This document shows, in pieces, positions 45,261 to 54,341 of a stretch of 64,000 bases of DNA. The number at the start of each line of letters is the position of its first letter. The stretch's first letter is position 1. Under the pieces are notes generated by a model that saw only the letters and a list, made by a program, of their open reading frames with translations, was not told where the DNA came from and made no database searches. Source of the stretch: Photobacterium salinisoli (GTDB lineage Bacteria; Pseudomonadota; Gammaproteobacteria; Enterobacterales; Vibrionaceae); contig NZ_QZMS01000007.1 of assembly GCF_003614885.1 (NCBI RefSeq), forward strand, positions 248,001-312,000, read 5' to 3'. Made by a program: the position numbers and the translations under genes.

Positions 45261-46139
45261 TTACCCTGAAACAGGACGGGCAATCTGATCTTTGACATGC
45301 TCAATGAACAGCGAGACCGAACGGGATAGCCTGTTTGGATTCCATACCATGTGAATATCCCAGCTTGTCTCTTCTTGAAACGGAATTAATTGTATGGCGT
45401 CATAGATACCGAGAATGGATTTTTTGGGCAAAATAGCCACCCCTGTATTGGATAAAATTAATGTAATAATGGTTTGCAAATCGGCTGAAATATTGGTGAT
45501 CTTGTATGTTCTGTTCTTTAACAGAGACATAGTGTTTACATTGATCTGAGATTTACTGTGATTACTCATCATTAATAAGTTATATTTCTGTAAATAGAAA
45601 TCAACATTGTCACTGTTATATTGGTTTTTTGACACAGCTAAAACAAACTCATCACTTGAAACAGGCATACTGCAGAGTAACTGCGAAGACGGCTTTCTCA
45701 TGAATCCAATATCTAAAGAACCTGAAAGCAATTGCTCCTCTTGATCCTGTGAGCATATATCTGACAGCGAAATAGAAATATTATTTTGTTTTTTCTGGAA
45801 GTCACGAATAAAAACAGGCAGGAAATCATTACTTGATTTACCAAACCCAATAGATAAAGGTGTCAGGTTATTCTGCGAAATGCTGGATATCAATTCATCT
45901 ATTTTCTTGATATGCCGATTTAACGCGGTGATTTCATCAATAATGAGTTTTCCTGCATCGGAGAGAGTCACACCCTGGCTATCTCTGATAAATATTTCAA
46001 TATTATAGGCATCTTCAACGTTTTTTATTTGTTTTGATAATGCTGGCTGAGAAATACAGAGTATTTGGGATGCAACCCGGAAGTTTTTCGCTTTGGCAAG
46101 CACCTCGATAGAGCGTAAATATTTTGGATTAACCTTCAT
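45261..46139 (-). CDS. LysR-family regulator
   Basis: A 292-residue LysR protein with an N-terminal HTH (YLRSIEVLAKAKNFRVASQILCISQPALSKQIKNVEDAYNIEIF) and an effector domain from about residue 90. It is AT-richer than neighbouring genes. It is divergent from the small gene at 46212 (72 bases between starts), its only obvious candidate target. No strong Shine-Dalgarno was seen. Confidence 0.72.
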   Translation of the reverse strand: MKVNPKYLRSIEVLAKAKNFRVASQILCISQPALSKQIKNVEDAYNIEIFIRDSQGVTLSDAGKLIIDEITALNRHIKKIDELISSISQNNLTPLSIGFGKSSNDFLPVFIRDFQKKQNNISISLSDICSQDQEEQLLSGSLDIGFMRKPSSQLLCSMPVSSDEFVLAVSKNQYNSDNVDFYLQKYNLLMMSNHSKSQINVNTMSLLKNRTYKITNISADLQTIITLILSNTGVAILPKKSILGIYDAIQLIPFQEETSWDIHMVWNPNRLSRSVSLFIEHVKDQIARPVSG

Positions 46140-46211
46140 AACTTAAAGTTATCGCCATAAAAATAAAATCACTATGCACTATAGCATAAACGTAGATAAT
46201 TCTGATATCGA

Positions 46212-46457
46212 ATGTTGATGGATGGTTTTTATATGAAATTTTGTGTGCTGGTAAAAGAAGATGTATTGATTTTTGAAGCCCTCAATGCAGAAAGCTCATC
46301 GGATATTATCATGAGTTTATTCAGGCAGGGGTTTGTATTAGCACCGGTATTCATTGAGGCAAACAACTCAGAAAATGCCCGTGCCAGTTTTATGAGCCGG
46401 TTTGAATGGCAAGAGATAACCGCGGCATTTCAGCAGAAAAAGGTATTGGCTTGTTAG
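46212..46457 (+). CDS. Small protein of unknown function divergent from a LysR gene
   Basis: Up to 81 residues (KFCVLVKEDVLIFEAL, SSDIIMSLFRQGFVLAPVFIEA, SRFEWQEITAAFQQ); compact alternating strand/helix pattern suggests a small folded protein. ATG codons at 46212, 46218 and 46233 are possible starts; none has a clear ribosome-binding site. No family recognised. Its position suggests control by the divergent LysR protein. Confidence 0.45.
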   Translation: MLMDGFYMKFCVLVKEDVLIFEALNAESSSDIIMSLFRQGFVLAPVFIEANNSENARASFMSRFEWQEITAAFQQKKVLAC

Positions 46458-46617
46458 TTTTAATTGAATGAATGTCTGAAATTATAAAAAGTGGCAGACA
46501 TTGCGGTTAATGGCTGTGGTTAATAGCTGCGGCCAGTAGTAAAGAAGAAATTCGTGTGCTCCCTGCCGGATTGACGGACAGCGGAGCACACGGAAAACAA
46601 TGTGAAGTGCAGACGAA

Positions 46618-47790
46618 CTATTTTACGGCCGCTTTCAAAATCGCATAGGCTGCTTTGATGCGTTCGGCGTTAGGATAATTTTTGTTGGCCAGAATCACGA
46701 TGCCGGTTCGTTCAGCAGGGATATACGCCACATAAGCGCCGAATCCGCCGGTTGAACCCGTTTTATTCACCCAGATCTGGGCTGGAAGCGGCTTGGGGGA
46801 ATCGATTGGCTGAATGGGCATCGGGTTAAGAATCATCTCGCTGGTGTTGCCTGCCAGCAGGGTGTCCAGCGTCACCGGATACGGATACATTTCCCAGCCC
46901 AGTCCCTGGGTTAGCGGGCCGGACTGATAATAGCCGGTTCTGGTATTGGCCAGTGCTTGCGACATTGCCGGGCTCACCTGCGCCGTTCCGACGTTTGCTT
47001 CGATATAGCGCACCATATCGGCAGCCGTTGATTTAATGCCGTAGGCTTCGGCGTCCAGTACGCCGGGAGTCACCCGAACCGCCTCGCCAGCGGCGTTGTA
47101 GCCGAAGGCGTAGTCAGCCAGCTTGGCGTCGGGCACTTTCACAAAGGTACGGGTCATGCCAAGCGCCGGCAAGATTCGGCTTTCCATCAGCGTAGAGTAG
47201 GACTCACCCAGACTCAGTGCCGCAATATGGCCAAAGAGGCCAATGCTCGGATTTGAATATTGCCTGCGGGTTCCGGCCGGAAATGCGGGCTGCCAGTGAC
47301 GGTAGTAGTCCAGCATGGTCGCGTGATCCGTCACCGGGTCCGGAAACTGCAGCGGTAATCCGCCTGCGGTATAGGTGGCAAGCTGGATTAAGGAGGTTTC
47401 GCCGATGGCGCTGCCTTTCAGCACTGGCAGGTATGCCGATGCCTGATCGTCAAACGACAGCTTTCCCTGACGCTGGGCATCGCTGGCCAGCGTCGCGGCA
47501 AAGGTTTTACTGACCGAGCCCAACTCAAATATCGTGTTTTCTGTGACAGGGCGATCACGCTCGACATCTGCCAGACCATAGTTGTAGTAATATGCTTTGC
47601 CATGCATGGTGATGCCAAAAGCGATGCCCGGAATCTGATAAGCAGCCATGAGTCTTGCTGCCTGCTGATCAACGACTTGTCTGATCGGGTCGGGCGCTGT
47701 TGCGGTCTGACTGTGAACCGGCGCAGCGGCTGATGCCAGGCACAAGGCAGATAAAATCAATGTTCTGGTGTTGCAGAGAATATGCTTCAT
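46618..47790 (-). CDS. ampC: Class C beta-lactamase (AmpC family)
   Basis: A 390-residue periplasmic serine hydrolase. A signal peptide (LILSALCLASAAAPVHSQ) precedes the enzyme. Catalytic marks: SVSK at 92-95 with Ser92 nucleophile, YSN at 178-180 and KTG at 343-345, all in class C order and spacing; length agrees with chromosomal AmpC enzymes (about 380). It hydrolyses cephalosporins and penicillins in homologues; the actual spectrum cannot be judged from sequence. Divergent from an AmpR-type LysR gene, which points to inducible expression. Confidence 0.92.
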   Translation of the reverse strand: MKHILCNTRTLILSALCLASAAAPVHSQTATAPDPIRQVVDQQAARLMAAYQIPGIAFGITMHGKAYYYNYGLADVERDRPVTENTIFELGSVSKTFAATLASDAQRQGKLSFDDQASAYLPVLKGSAIGETSLIQLATYTAGGLPLQFPDPVTDHATMLDYYRHWQPAFPAGTRRQYSNPSIGLFGHIAALSLGESYSTLMESRILPALGMTRTFVKVPDAKLADYAFGYNAAGEAVRVTPGVLDAEAYGIKSTAADMVRYIEANVGTAQVSPAMSQALANTRTGYYQSGPLTQGLGWEMYPYPVTLDTLLAGNTSEMILNPMPIQPIDSPKPLPAQIWVNKTGSTGGFGAYVAYIPAERTGIVILANKNYPNAERIKAAYAILKAAVK

Positions 47791-47925
47791 GGTGACTTCT
47801 GACTCGGTTAAAAGTGAATGAATTTGATCGGAACCCCGGAGCGATGGGCGGATATTAAAGTGAGTTCATTTGAGGCACAATGTGCGAAATCTAAGAAGAG
47901 TGATTAGAAAATCTAGGGTCTTGGG

Positions 47926-48819
47926 ATGAATATTACCCATCTGCCGCTGAATGCGATGCGTGCTTTTCTGGTGTCGGCAAAACATCTGAATTTTACCAAG
48001 GCGGCGGTCGAACTGTGTGTCACTCAGGCTGCTGTCAGTCAGCAGGTCAAAATGCTTGAAGCGCAGTTGGGCGTGTCTTTATTTATCCGTCAGTCCAGAG
48101 GGCTCAATTTAACGGAAGAGGGGAGCATACTGCTGCCTGTGGTGAAAGGGGCGTTTGAAAACCTGTCTGAAGCGATGGATATGCTGATGCAGGGAATCCA
48201 CAGAGAAGTCGTTTCTGTGGGGGTTGTCGGCACGTTTGCGGTGAACTGGCTGCTGCCTCGTCTGGCGGATTTTCAGGTGCGTTATCCCCTTATTGACCTG
48301 CGTATCTCAACTCATAACAACAAAGCCGACCCGGTGGCAGAAGGCCTGGATTATCTGATCCGTTTCGGAAAAGGCAGCTGGCATGCCACGGAGGCGACTG
48401 AGCTTTTTCCCGCGCCGTTGACTGTATTGTGCCCGCCGGGAATCGGCCTGGCACTGTCCTCACCGAGAGATGTGCTGAACTACACCTTATTGCGATCCTA
48501 TCAACCCGATGAGTGGTCACTGTGGCTGAACGAAGCCAAAGTGGCAGTGCCAAAAGCGAAACTGAGCGCAATCGTGTTTGATTCGTCCATCGCCATGGTT
48601 GAAGCGGCCATGCAGGGCTATGGTGTGGCACTGGCACCCTCTGTCATGTTTGAAAGGTTGTTGACGGAAGAAAAGCTGGTGCAGCCGTTTGATATTTATC
48701 TGCATAAGGGATCTTACTGGCTCACCAAGCTGCATGCGCAGAAAGAGAGCCAGGCTCAGATTAATTTTAAACAATGGTTACTGGCACAGGCTGGTGCGGG
48801 GGATGGCGCCTCGGAATGA
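47926..48819 (+). CDS. ampR: AmpR-type LysR regulator of ampC
   Basis: A 297-residue LysR protein with the AmpR/GcvA-like HTH (LPLNAMRAFLVSAKHLNFTKAAVELCVTQAAVSQQVKMLEAQLGVSLFIRQSRGLNLTEEG). It is divergent from the class C beta-lactamase gene with 135 bases between starts, the standard ampC-ampR layout. In homologues AmpR responds to muropeptides and UDP-MurNAc-pentapeptide from cell-wall recycling. Confidence 0.88.
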   Translation: MNITHLPLNAMRAFLVSAKHLNFTKAAVELCVTQAAVSQQVKMLEAQLGVSLFIRQSRGLNLTEEGSILLPVVKGAFENLSEAMDMLMQGIHREVVSVGVVGTFAVNWLLPRLADFQVRYPLIDLRISTHNNKADPVAEGLDYLIRFGKGSWHATEATELFPAPLTVLCPPGIGLALSSPRDVLNYTLLRSYQPDEWSLWLNEAKVAVPKAKLSAIVFDSSIAMVEAAMQGYGVALAPSVMFERLLTEEKLVQPFDIYLHKGSYWLTKLHAQKESQAQINFKQWLLAQAGAGDGASE

Positions 48820-48841
48820 AATGCGAAGTTCGCGGCCAGAG

Positions 48842-48863
48842 CCTTCAGCGAATTCACTGAAGG
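48842..48863. terminator. Hairpin between convergent ampR and the WYL regulator gene
   Basis: CCTTCAG / CTGAAGG inverted repeat with an 8-base loop between two convergent genes; no T tract, so a weak or bidirectional terminator at best. Confidence 0.4.
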
Positions 48864-48871
48864 GATGCTTG

Positions 48872-49855
48872 TTATCGTGAAGGCGGCGATTCATCGTCGC
48901 CATACAACCCGCGCATCACCGCAATCACATTTTTCATCGCTAATCGCAGTGCTTCAGGCTGGATCACCTGAACTTCCGGTCCGAATCTCAGCATTTCTGC
49001 CATAGCCTGCTCTGTTCTGCCCGAAGGTAAGGTGACGCTTGTCCAGCCGGCATCATCGGTTTGCATAATTTGCGTGTGTTGCCGGACATAAGGCGGACTC
49101 AGGCTGTGCAGCATTCGCAGCCCTTTGGCCGTCAGTTTGATCTCGGCGGTATTGGGGTAGAGTTCAGCTTCCATCTGGCGATTGCTTTGTTGCCAGTAGG
49201 CGGGTAAGTCAAAGTGTGTCTCTGATTCAAAACACTGATTCAGGATGTTCAGATCCCGGATGCGGGCGACTCGGTACGTTTTGAACTGGCCCTCAGACTG
49301 AGCCACCAGATACCAGCTGCCTGCTTTTAATACCATACCGAGCGGATTGACGACCCGCTGGCTGCTGCCACGCCAGCTTTGATAATGAAACGAGACTGGG
49401 TTTTTCTGCCAGATTGCGCTGAACAGCTGCGGCAGGTCGCCAACCGTTTCTTTTTCGGTAAACCAGCCCGGGGTATCGAGTAAAAAACAGGACTGAAAAC
49501 GTTCGGCATGCGTGCGAAGGCTGGTCGGAATGGCGGCCAGTAACTTGAGTCTGGCTTCCGACATGGCGGGCGCGAGTCCTAATTCCTGCGCCGGGCCGGA
49601 CAAACCGAGCATGAACAGTGTTTCGATTTCCTGTTTCGAGAAACCATTGAGCTGTGTCCGGTAACCTTCCAGCAGTCGGTAGCCCCCATTAACGCCCTGT
49701 TCGCTGTACACCGGAATGCCCAGCGCACTCAGGCTGTCGATGTCACGGTAGATACTCCGCACCGAAACCTGACAGTCGCGGGCCAGCTCTACGGCGCTGA
49801 CCCGATCGCGCGATTGCAGGGTCATCAGAATGGTCAGGAGCCGGCTGGCGCGCAT
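48872..49855 (-). CDS. YafY-type HTH/WYL transcriptional regulator
   Basis: A 327-residue regulator: N-terminal HTH_11 (RASRLLTILMTLQSRDRVSAVELARDCQVSVRSIYRDIDSLSALGIPVY), then the WYL domain (about 140-215; SWRGSSQRVVNPLGMVLKAGSWYLVAQSEG) and the WCX C-terminal extension. ATG at 49855 has AGAGG upstream and matches the family start; the longer frame is rejected. It is divergent from a glutathione S-transferase gene by 120 bases and probably regulates it. Confidence 0.82.
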   Translation of the reverse strand: MRASRLLTILMTLQSRDRVSAVELARDCQVSVRSIYRDIDSLSALGIPVYSEQGVNGGYRLLEGYRTQLNGFSKQEIETLFMLGLSGPAQELGLAPAMSEARLKLLAAIPTSLRTHAERFQSCFLLDTPGWFTEKETVGDLPQLFSAIWQKNPVSFHYQSWRGSSQRVVNPLGMVLKAGSWYLVAQSEGQFKTYRVARIRDLNILNQCFESETHFDLPAYWQQSNRQMEAELYPNTAEIKLTAKGLRMLHSLSPPYVRQHTQIMQTDDAGWTSVTLPSGRTEQAMAEMLRFGPEVQVIQPEALRLAMKNVIAVMRGLYGDDESPPSR

Positions 49856-49975
49856 CAGTTTTTCCTCTGCAAAGTAAGAAATCATAAAGAGACAGGATAG
49901 TTTTAAAACCTGACAAAATCTGACAGGTATTGCCAATATAGTGACCCGGACTGATAACAACAACAGGAAATAACA

Positions 49976-50644
49976 ATGTCCGATAAAGCACTTGGTAACG
50001 AACTAATATTGTTTCATTCACCGCATACGCGCTCGTCCAGCGTGCTGATCTTGCTTAACGAGCTGGATGTGCCTTTTGAGCTGAACGTGCTGAATATGCA
50101 AATGGGGGAAAACAGACAACCCGATTATCTGGCGATTAATCCGCTGGGTAAGGTGCCGGCTTTACTGGATGACGATGCCTTAATTACCGACCAGGTGGCT
50201 ATCTATCTGCACGTAGCCGATTTATTTTCTTCCGGCGAACTGGCGCCCGGCCTGAGTGATCCGCTGCGTGGTCCCTACTTGCGCTGGATGCTTTTTTACT
50301 CCGCCTGCTTTGAACCTGCCGTCTGTGACAAAGCCATGGGGTGGGTGCCCAGTGCGCAAAAGATCAGCCCTTACGGAGACTATGACACAGTGATCCGGGT
50401 ACTCATTGAGCAACTCAGCGCAGGCCCTTATTTGCTGGGCGAGCGTTTCACGGCGGCAGATCTGTTATGGGCAACCGCGCTGAAATATTGCACGGCATTG
50501 GGGTCGGTAGAGCCAGATCCCGTGATTACTCAGTATCTGGCGCGGGTCACCATACGGCCCGGTTTTGCCTATGCCGAGGCACTGGATACCCGACTGGCGG
50601 CTGAGCATGAGGCTGAGCGGTTGACGCAGAAGGCTTCAAACTAA
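49976..50644 (+). CDS. Glutathione S-transferase
   Basis: A 222-residue cytosolic GST. N-terminal thioredoxin-like domain (ILFHSPHTRSSSVLILLNELDVPFEL) with the cis-Pro loop NPLGKVPALLDDD near residue 60, and the Glu/Asp-Gln pair ITDQVAIYLH; C-terminal helical domain with FTAADLLWATAL (N-capping box). Its exact conjugation substrate is unknown. It is divergent from a WYL regulator and precedes arsR, but with a separate promoter for the ars genes. Confidence 0.82.
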   Translation: MSDKALGNELILFHSPHTRSSSVLILLNELDVPFELNVLNMQMGENRQPDYLAINPLGKVPALLDDDALITDQVAIYLHVADLFSSGELAPGLSDPLRGPYLRWMLFYSACFEPAVCDKAMGWVPSAQKISPYGDYDTVIRVLIEQLSAGPYLLGERFTAADLLWATALKYCTALGSVEPDPVITQYLARVTIRPGFAYAEALDTRLAAEHEAERLTQKASN

Positions 50645-50645
50645 A

Positions 50646-50701
50646 TTGACTTACGGTGCTTAAGCCAATAGGCTCTTCATATTCGAAATTTCATATATGA
50701 A
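50646..50701 (+). promoter_or_regulatory. arsR promoter and operator overlapping the start codon
   Basis: TTGACT at 50646-50651 and TAGGCT at 50669-50674 (17-base spacer) form a plausible promoter. The perfect palindrome TTCATATATGAA at 50690-50701 covers the ATG at 50697, with TTCGAA just upstream. No Shine-Dalgarno is visible, and the leader would be only about 16 bases long. Confidence 0.4.
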
Positions 50702-51074
50702 AAACATGTGTGACGCATTAACTTTTTACAAATCTCTAGCCGAGGAAACTCGGCTTAAATCATTGTTATTGCTGGTGTCTAAAGAAGAGTTATGTGTGTG
50801 CGACCTGATGTCTTCGCTGGATCTGAGCCAGCCTAAAGTTTCTCGCCATCTGGCGGAACTCAGGAAGAATGGTCTGGTCAGCGATCAACGTCGTGGCAAA
50901 TGGGTGTACTACCGGCTCAATGACGAACTCCCTGCATGGATGCAAGAGGTGTTGATGGGGACACTGAAAAACAATCCGGAACTGATTGCCAGAGAGCTGA
51001 GCAAACTTGAAGACAATCAGTGTGACAATGAGATAAGCGCAATGCCTGAGTGGCAGCAAGCGTCGCGTATTTAA
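50697..51074 (+). CDS. arsR: ArsR arsenic-responsive repressor
   Basis: A 125-residue ArsR/SmtB winged-helix repressor. The arsenite-binding motif ELCVCDL (residues 31-37, Cys33 and Cys35) lies in the first DNA-binding helix, and LDLSQPKVSRHLAELRKNGLVSDQRRGKWVYYRLND is the recognition helix and wing. It releases DNA when As(III) or Sb(III) binds. It is 21 bases before the Acr3 gene, its target. Confidence 0.92.
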   Translation: MKNMCDALTFYKSLAEETRLKSLLLLVSKEELCVCDLMSSLDLSQPKVSRHLAELRKNGLVSDQRRGKWVYYRLNDELPAWMQEVLMGTLKNNPELIARELSKLEDNQCDNEISAMPEWQQASRI

Positions 51075-51095
51075 CTGATATCAGGAACGAAAAAC

Positions 51096-52163
51096 ATGAC
51101 AAATTCACAAGCCTGCGCGGATGTGGCTGTATCCCACAAAATGCGTTTTCTGGACAGGTATTTAACCGTCTGGATTTTTTTAGCCATGGCGGCGGGTGTC
51201 GGTCTGGGCGTGGCTTTTCCTGAAGTGGCGCAATGGAATGAATCGATGTCAGTGGGAAGCACCAATATTCCGCTGGCGATAGGTTTGATACTGATGATGT
51301 ACCCGCCGCTGGCGAAGGTGAATTACAGCTTGCTGGGTGAAGTGACCCGGGATAAGCGTGCCATCACCCTGTCGCTGATCATGAACTGGGTTATCGGCCC
51401 GATTCTGATGTTTTCACTTGCGGTGATCTTCCTGCGCGATCAGCCAGGATACATGGTTGGACTGATTTTGATTGGTCTGGCGCGTTGCATTGCTATGGTG
51501 CTGGTATGGAACGATATCAGTGGTGGGAACAAAGAGTACGGAGCCACTCTGGTTGCCCTGAACAGTGCCTTCCAGATTTTAACCTATAGCTTGATGGCCT
51601 GGTTGTTTATTACTGTACTGCCACCCATGTTCGGGCTGCAGGGATTTGCGGTGGATATTACCATTATCGATATTGCTGAGAGCGTATTGATTTATCTTGG
51701 CATCCCCTTCCTTGCGGGCTTTCTGAGCCGCAAATGGCTGGTCGCTGCCAAAGGCGAGGATTGGTACAACCAAGTCTTTATTCCGCGAATTTCGCCGATC
51801 ACCCTCATCGCTCTGCTGGCGACCATAGTGCTGATGTTCAGCCTGAAAGGCGAAATGCTCATTGAGCTACCTATGGATGTGGTACGGGTAGCGATACCGC
51901 TGGTGATTTATTTCTTGATCATGTTTTTTGCCAGCTTCTTTATCGGCAAGAAAATGGGCTTACCTTACGATCAGAATACCTCGATTGCTTTCACCTCATC
52001 TGGCAATAATTTTGAACTGGCCATTGCGGTGTCGATTGCGGTTTTTGGTCTGAATTCTGATCAGGCTTTTGTTGGTGTGATTGGCCCGCTGGTGGAAGTG
52101 CCGGTTCTGATTGCTCTGGTGAATGTGGCGCTGAAAATGAAGCGTAAGTATTACCTGGCCTAG
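51096..52163 (+). CDS. acr3: Arsenite efflux permease Acr3
   Basis: A 355-residue membrane protein of the BART superfamily with ten helices. Acr3 marks: [72 protein letters not shown] (with the essential Cys) and [20 protein letters not shown]. It exports As(OH)3/arsenite across the inner membrane. Sometimes labelled arsB, but it is not of the ArsB family. No arsC reductase gene follows in this window. Confidence 0.93.
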   Translation: MTNSQACADVAVSHKMRFLDRYLTVWIFLAMAAGVGLGVAFPEVAQWNESMSVGSTNIPLAIGLILMMYPPLAKVNYSLLGEVTRDKRAITLSLIMNWVIGPILMFSLAVIFLRDQPGYMVGLILIGLARCIAMVLVWNDISGGNKEYGATLVALNSAFQILTYSLMAWLFITVLPPMFGLQGFAVDITIIDIAESVLIYLGIPFLAGFLSRKWLVAAKGEDWYNQVFIPRISPITLIALLATIVLMFSLKGEMLIELPMDVVRVAIPLVIYFLIMFFASFFIGKKMGLPYDQNTSIAFTSSGNNFELAIAVSIAVFGLNSDQAFVGVIGPLVEVPVLIALVNVALKMKRKYYLA

Positions 52164-52205
52164 TTGCGGATCCAGTACATCATGACGCTCCGTCCAATCT
52201 GATGT

Positions 52206-52248
52206 GTGTAGTGGCACAGCAAAGGTGAGTTTTGCTTTGCTACTACAC
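52206..52248. terminator. Interrupted inverted repeat after acr3
   Basis: GTGTAGT ... AGCAAA pairs with TTTGCT ... ACTACAC, giving a long imperfect stem in the gap between convergent genes. No T tract follows, so it is only a possible terminator. Confidence 0.35.
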
Positions 52249-52304
52249 GCAACTGGCAGGGTTTCGTCGCTCTGGCTTATACCGAAAGCGACTGATATTG
52301 GCAG

Positions 52305-54275
52305 TTACTGAGCTATTTCACTCTGATCTTGTGCATATTTATCGACTATGTCCTGTAATCTGTCTTTGATCTGCGGGCTGGATTCCGTCTCAATCTGCTG
52401 CTGGAGCTGCATCAGGGTATTGCTGTCCAGCGCGCGGTAACTCAGAGAATTGGCGGCGACTTCACGGGTGGTGACATTTGCATCATCTTTGAGAGTCTGC
52501 AACAAATAGTCGGTGGCATCCGAGCCGGGAACAAACCGCAGGGCATGGGTAGCCCGCTGACGAATGTCAGCATTGGTTTGTTCGGTATACGTTTGCAAAT
52601 CCCCAAAGCTCAGGTATTGCCCCATATTGCCCAGCACCGTCAGATGATGAAGGGTGGCCGAGGTATCGGGTGCAGTCTTGAGTTCCCGCAATTGTTCAGA
52701 GACATAAGCGTTGGCCGTTGTGCTGTCTTCCACGCCCATGCGCTGAACCATGGCGCTTTTCGCCAGATCGACATTGGCTGTCATCGACTCCGCTAACTGG
52801 CTGTTGCCGACCATATTCGAGAAGCGTTCAAACGTTTGTGTATTGCCCTGCGGTGACAGTGCCAGCGATGCCATGATTGAGGCTGCTGCCTGTTTCTCGT
52901 TCATCCGGGCATTCAGTGTGGTCAGCATAGCCTCCTGTGAAGCGCGGCTGGCGACTGTACTCAGTGCACTCAGGTACAGACTGAACCCTGGTTCATGAGT
53001 GCCAAATTTCGCCAAATCATCCGTTAGCAGATCCAGATCGCCGGGATAGGTGCGGGCAAAGTTTTGCAGCAGGGCGCTCAGCTGACTTTCTGCTTTGACT
53101 CTCTCGAGGCCATCCAGAGACAGCATGGCATCATAAAGATCTTTGATTTCCTGATAGGCCTCTTCGGCAGAGGTGCTGGCACCCTGAGTTGCCTGCTCTG
53201 AGTGTTGTTGTTCATCGCTCGCTTCGTCCAAAGTGCCGGCACCTTGGCTTACTTTGCCTCCGGTGGAGAGAAACACCTCAGCGGCGGTTAACTCGATCTG
53301 ACGCTGCGACTGGACCTGTTGGATCAGGGCGAGTTCAGTCTGGCTGATGTCCTCAGACCATGATGTCAGGTTCAGAATCAAGCGATTGTTATTGCTTGCC
53401 AGCGGCTGACCGTTAAGCAGGTGCTCGACGCTTTCATCAACCGACAACGATTGCAGCATACGATGTAGCTGATCCCAGCGGGCCTGGTGACTGAACGAGT
53501 AGATGGGCCTGAGTTTGTTTTCCAGTCCACGGGCCTGATCATATACGGCTTTTTCCAGCTCACGGCGTTTAAATAACGCGTAACTGTCGGTTGCCGGCGT
53601 CGGTGCTGTGTCCGGCTGCAGGCTGTAGAAAGCAGTGAACTCGCCGTTGTAGTCTTTTTCTGAACGTTGCCATTGTGTGTTGGCGCTGAGTGTTTCAGGA
53701 ACAATGTGCTGCATCATGAAGGCAATAGTTTCCATGGACTTCAGCGACGGATGGGGCTGTGACAAATAGACTTCCAGGATCTCTCCTTCAGGGGAGCTGA
53801 TGAACTCTATCCCTTGCTGTACCTGCTGGCGCAGAGCTGCCACTATCTCTGGATTGGCCTGCTGATTGACGGCGGCGGTAATGTCCGGCGCCGGCATTCT
53901 GATCAGTTTATAGATGTGATCATCCCGGGTTTGCCGGTACTGGAGCATGTCGCCGCTGATATCGAATCGGATTGTTTGCTCAACCGTGGTGCCAGGGGCT
54001 GAAAAAGCGATATCGGCACTGTATTGCAGCGCAAAGACTTGTTTGGCAAATGCCTCAGAGGCGGTGTTCTTACTGTGTGAAGACGCTGTGCCTGTGTGCT
54101 GAAAAGCCGGAGGATGACTGTTCGGGTTGGCTGGCGTAGCGGTTGGCTGGGCTGAGGCAGAACCGGATTCATGGTCAGGTACGGCGGAAGCGGGCGATCC
54201 CGAAAGACGAAACAGCGCGGCGCCGGCGGCTATGCAACTGACCAGCACCAGAATAAAAAGTAATTTGTTCTTCAT
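52305..54275 (-). CDS. Large membrane-anchored or periplasmic protein with HEAT-like helices, unknown
   Basis: A 656-residue protein with an N-terminal membrane helix or signal anchor (LLFILVLVSCIAAGAALFRL), a low-complexity Ser/Ala/Pro/Thr stretch (25-75), a beta-rich region (about 80-310; FALQYSADIAFSAPGTTVEQTIRFDISGDMLQYRQ) and a helical C-terminal half with HEAT-like units (LTVLGNMGQYLSFGDL, NADIRQRATHALRFVPG, TTREVAANSLSYRAL). The order of a beta barrel-like part before a helical horseshoe recalls the N-terminal module of vitellogenin-type lipid transfer proteins; this is only a shape-level resemblance. It is the second gene after 54342-55208 and probably acts with that product. Confidence 0.6.
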   Translation of the reverse strand: MKNKLLFILVLVSCIAAGAALFRLSGSPASAVPDHESGSASAQPTATPANPNSHPPAFQHTGTASSHSKNTASEAFAKQVFALQYSADIAFSAPGTTVEQTIRFDISGDMLQYRQTRDDHIYKLIRMPAPDITAAVNQQANPEIVAALRQQVQQGIEFISSPEGEILEVYLSQPHPSLKSMETIAFMMQHIVPETLSANTQWQRSEKDYNGEFTAFYSLQPDTAPTPATDSYALFKRRELEKAVYDQARGLENKLRPIYSFSHQARWDQLHRMLQSLSVDESVEHLLNGQPLASNNNRLILNLTSWSEDISQTELALIQQVQSQRQIELTAAEVFLSTGGKVSQGAGTLDEASDEQQHSEQATQGASTSAEEAYQEIKDLYDAMLSLDGLERVKAESQLSALLQNFARTYPGDLDLLTDDLAKFGTHEPGFSLYLSALSTVASRASQEAMLTTLNARMNEKQAAASIMASLALSPQGNTQTFERFSNMVGNSQLAESMTANVDLAKSAMVQRMGVEDSTTANAYVSEQLRELKTAPDTSATLHHLTVLGNMGQYLSFGDLQTYTEQTNADIRQRATHALRFVPGSDATDYLLQTLKDDANVTTREVAANSLSYRALDSNTLMQLQQQIETESSPQIKDRLQDIVDKYAQDQSEIAQ

Positions 54276-54341
54276 AGACTATTGACTCATGACACAGAGA
54301 TGCTCCCCGCATTCTGGATGCGGGGAGGAAGGGCGCTGAGA

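Noticed and set aside
51096..52163. Naming the arsenite permease arsB
   Set aside because: The sequence belongs to the Acr3 (BART) family, not to the 12-helix ArsB family.
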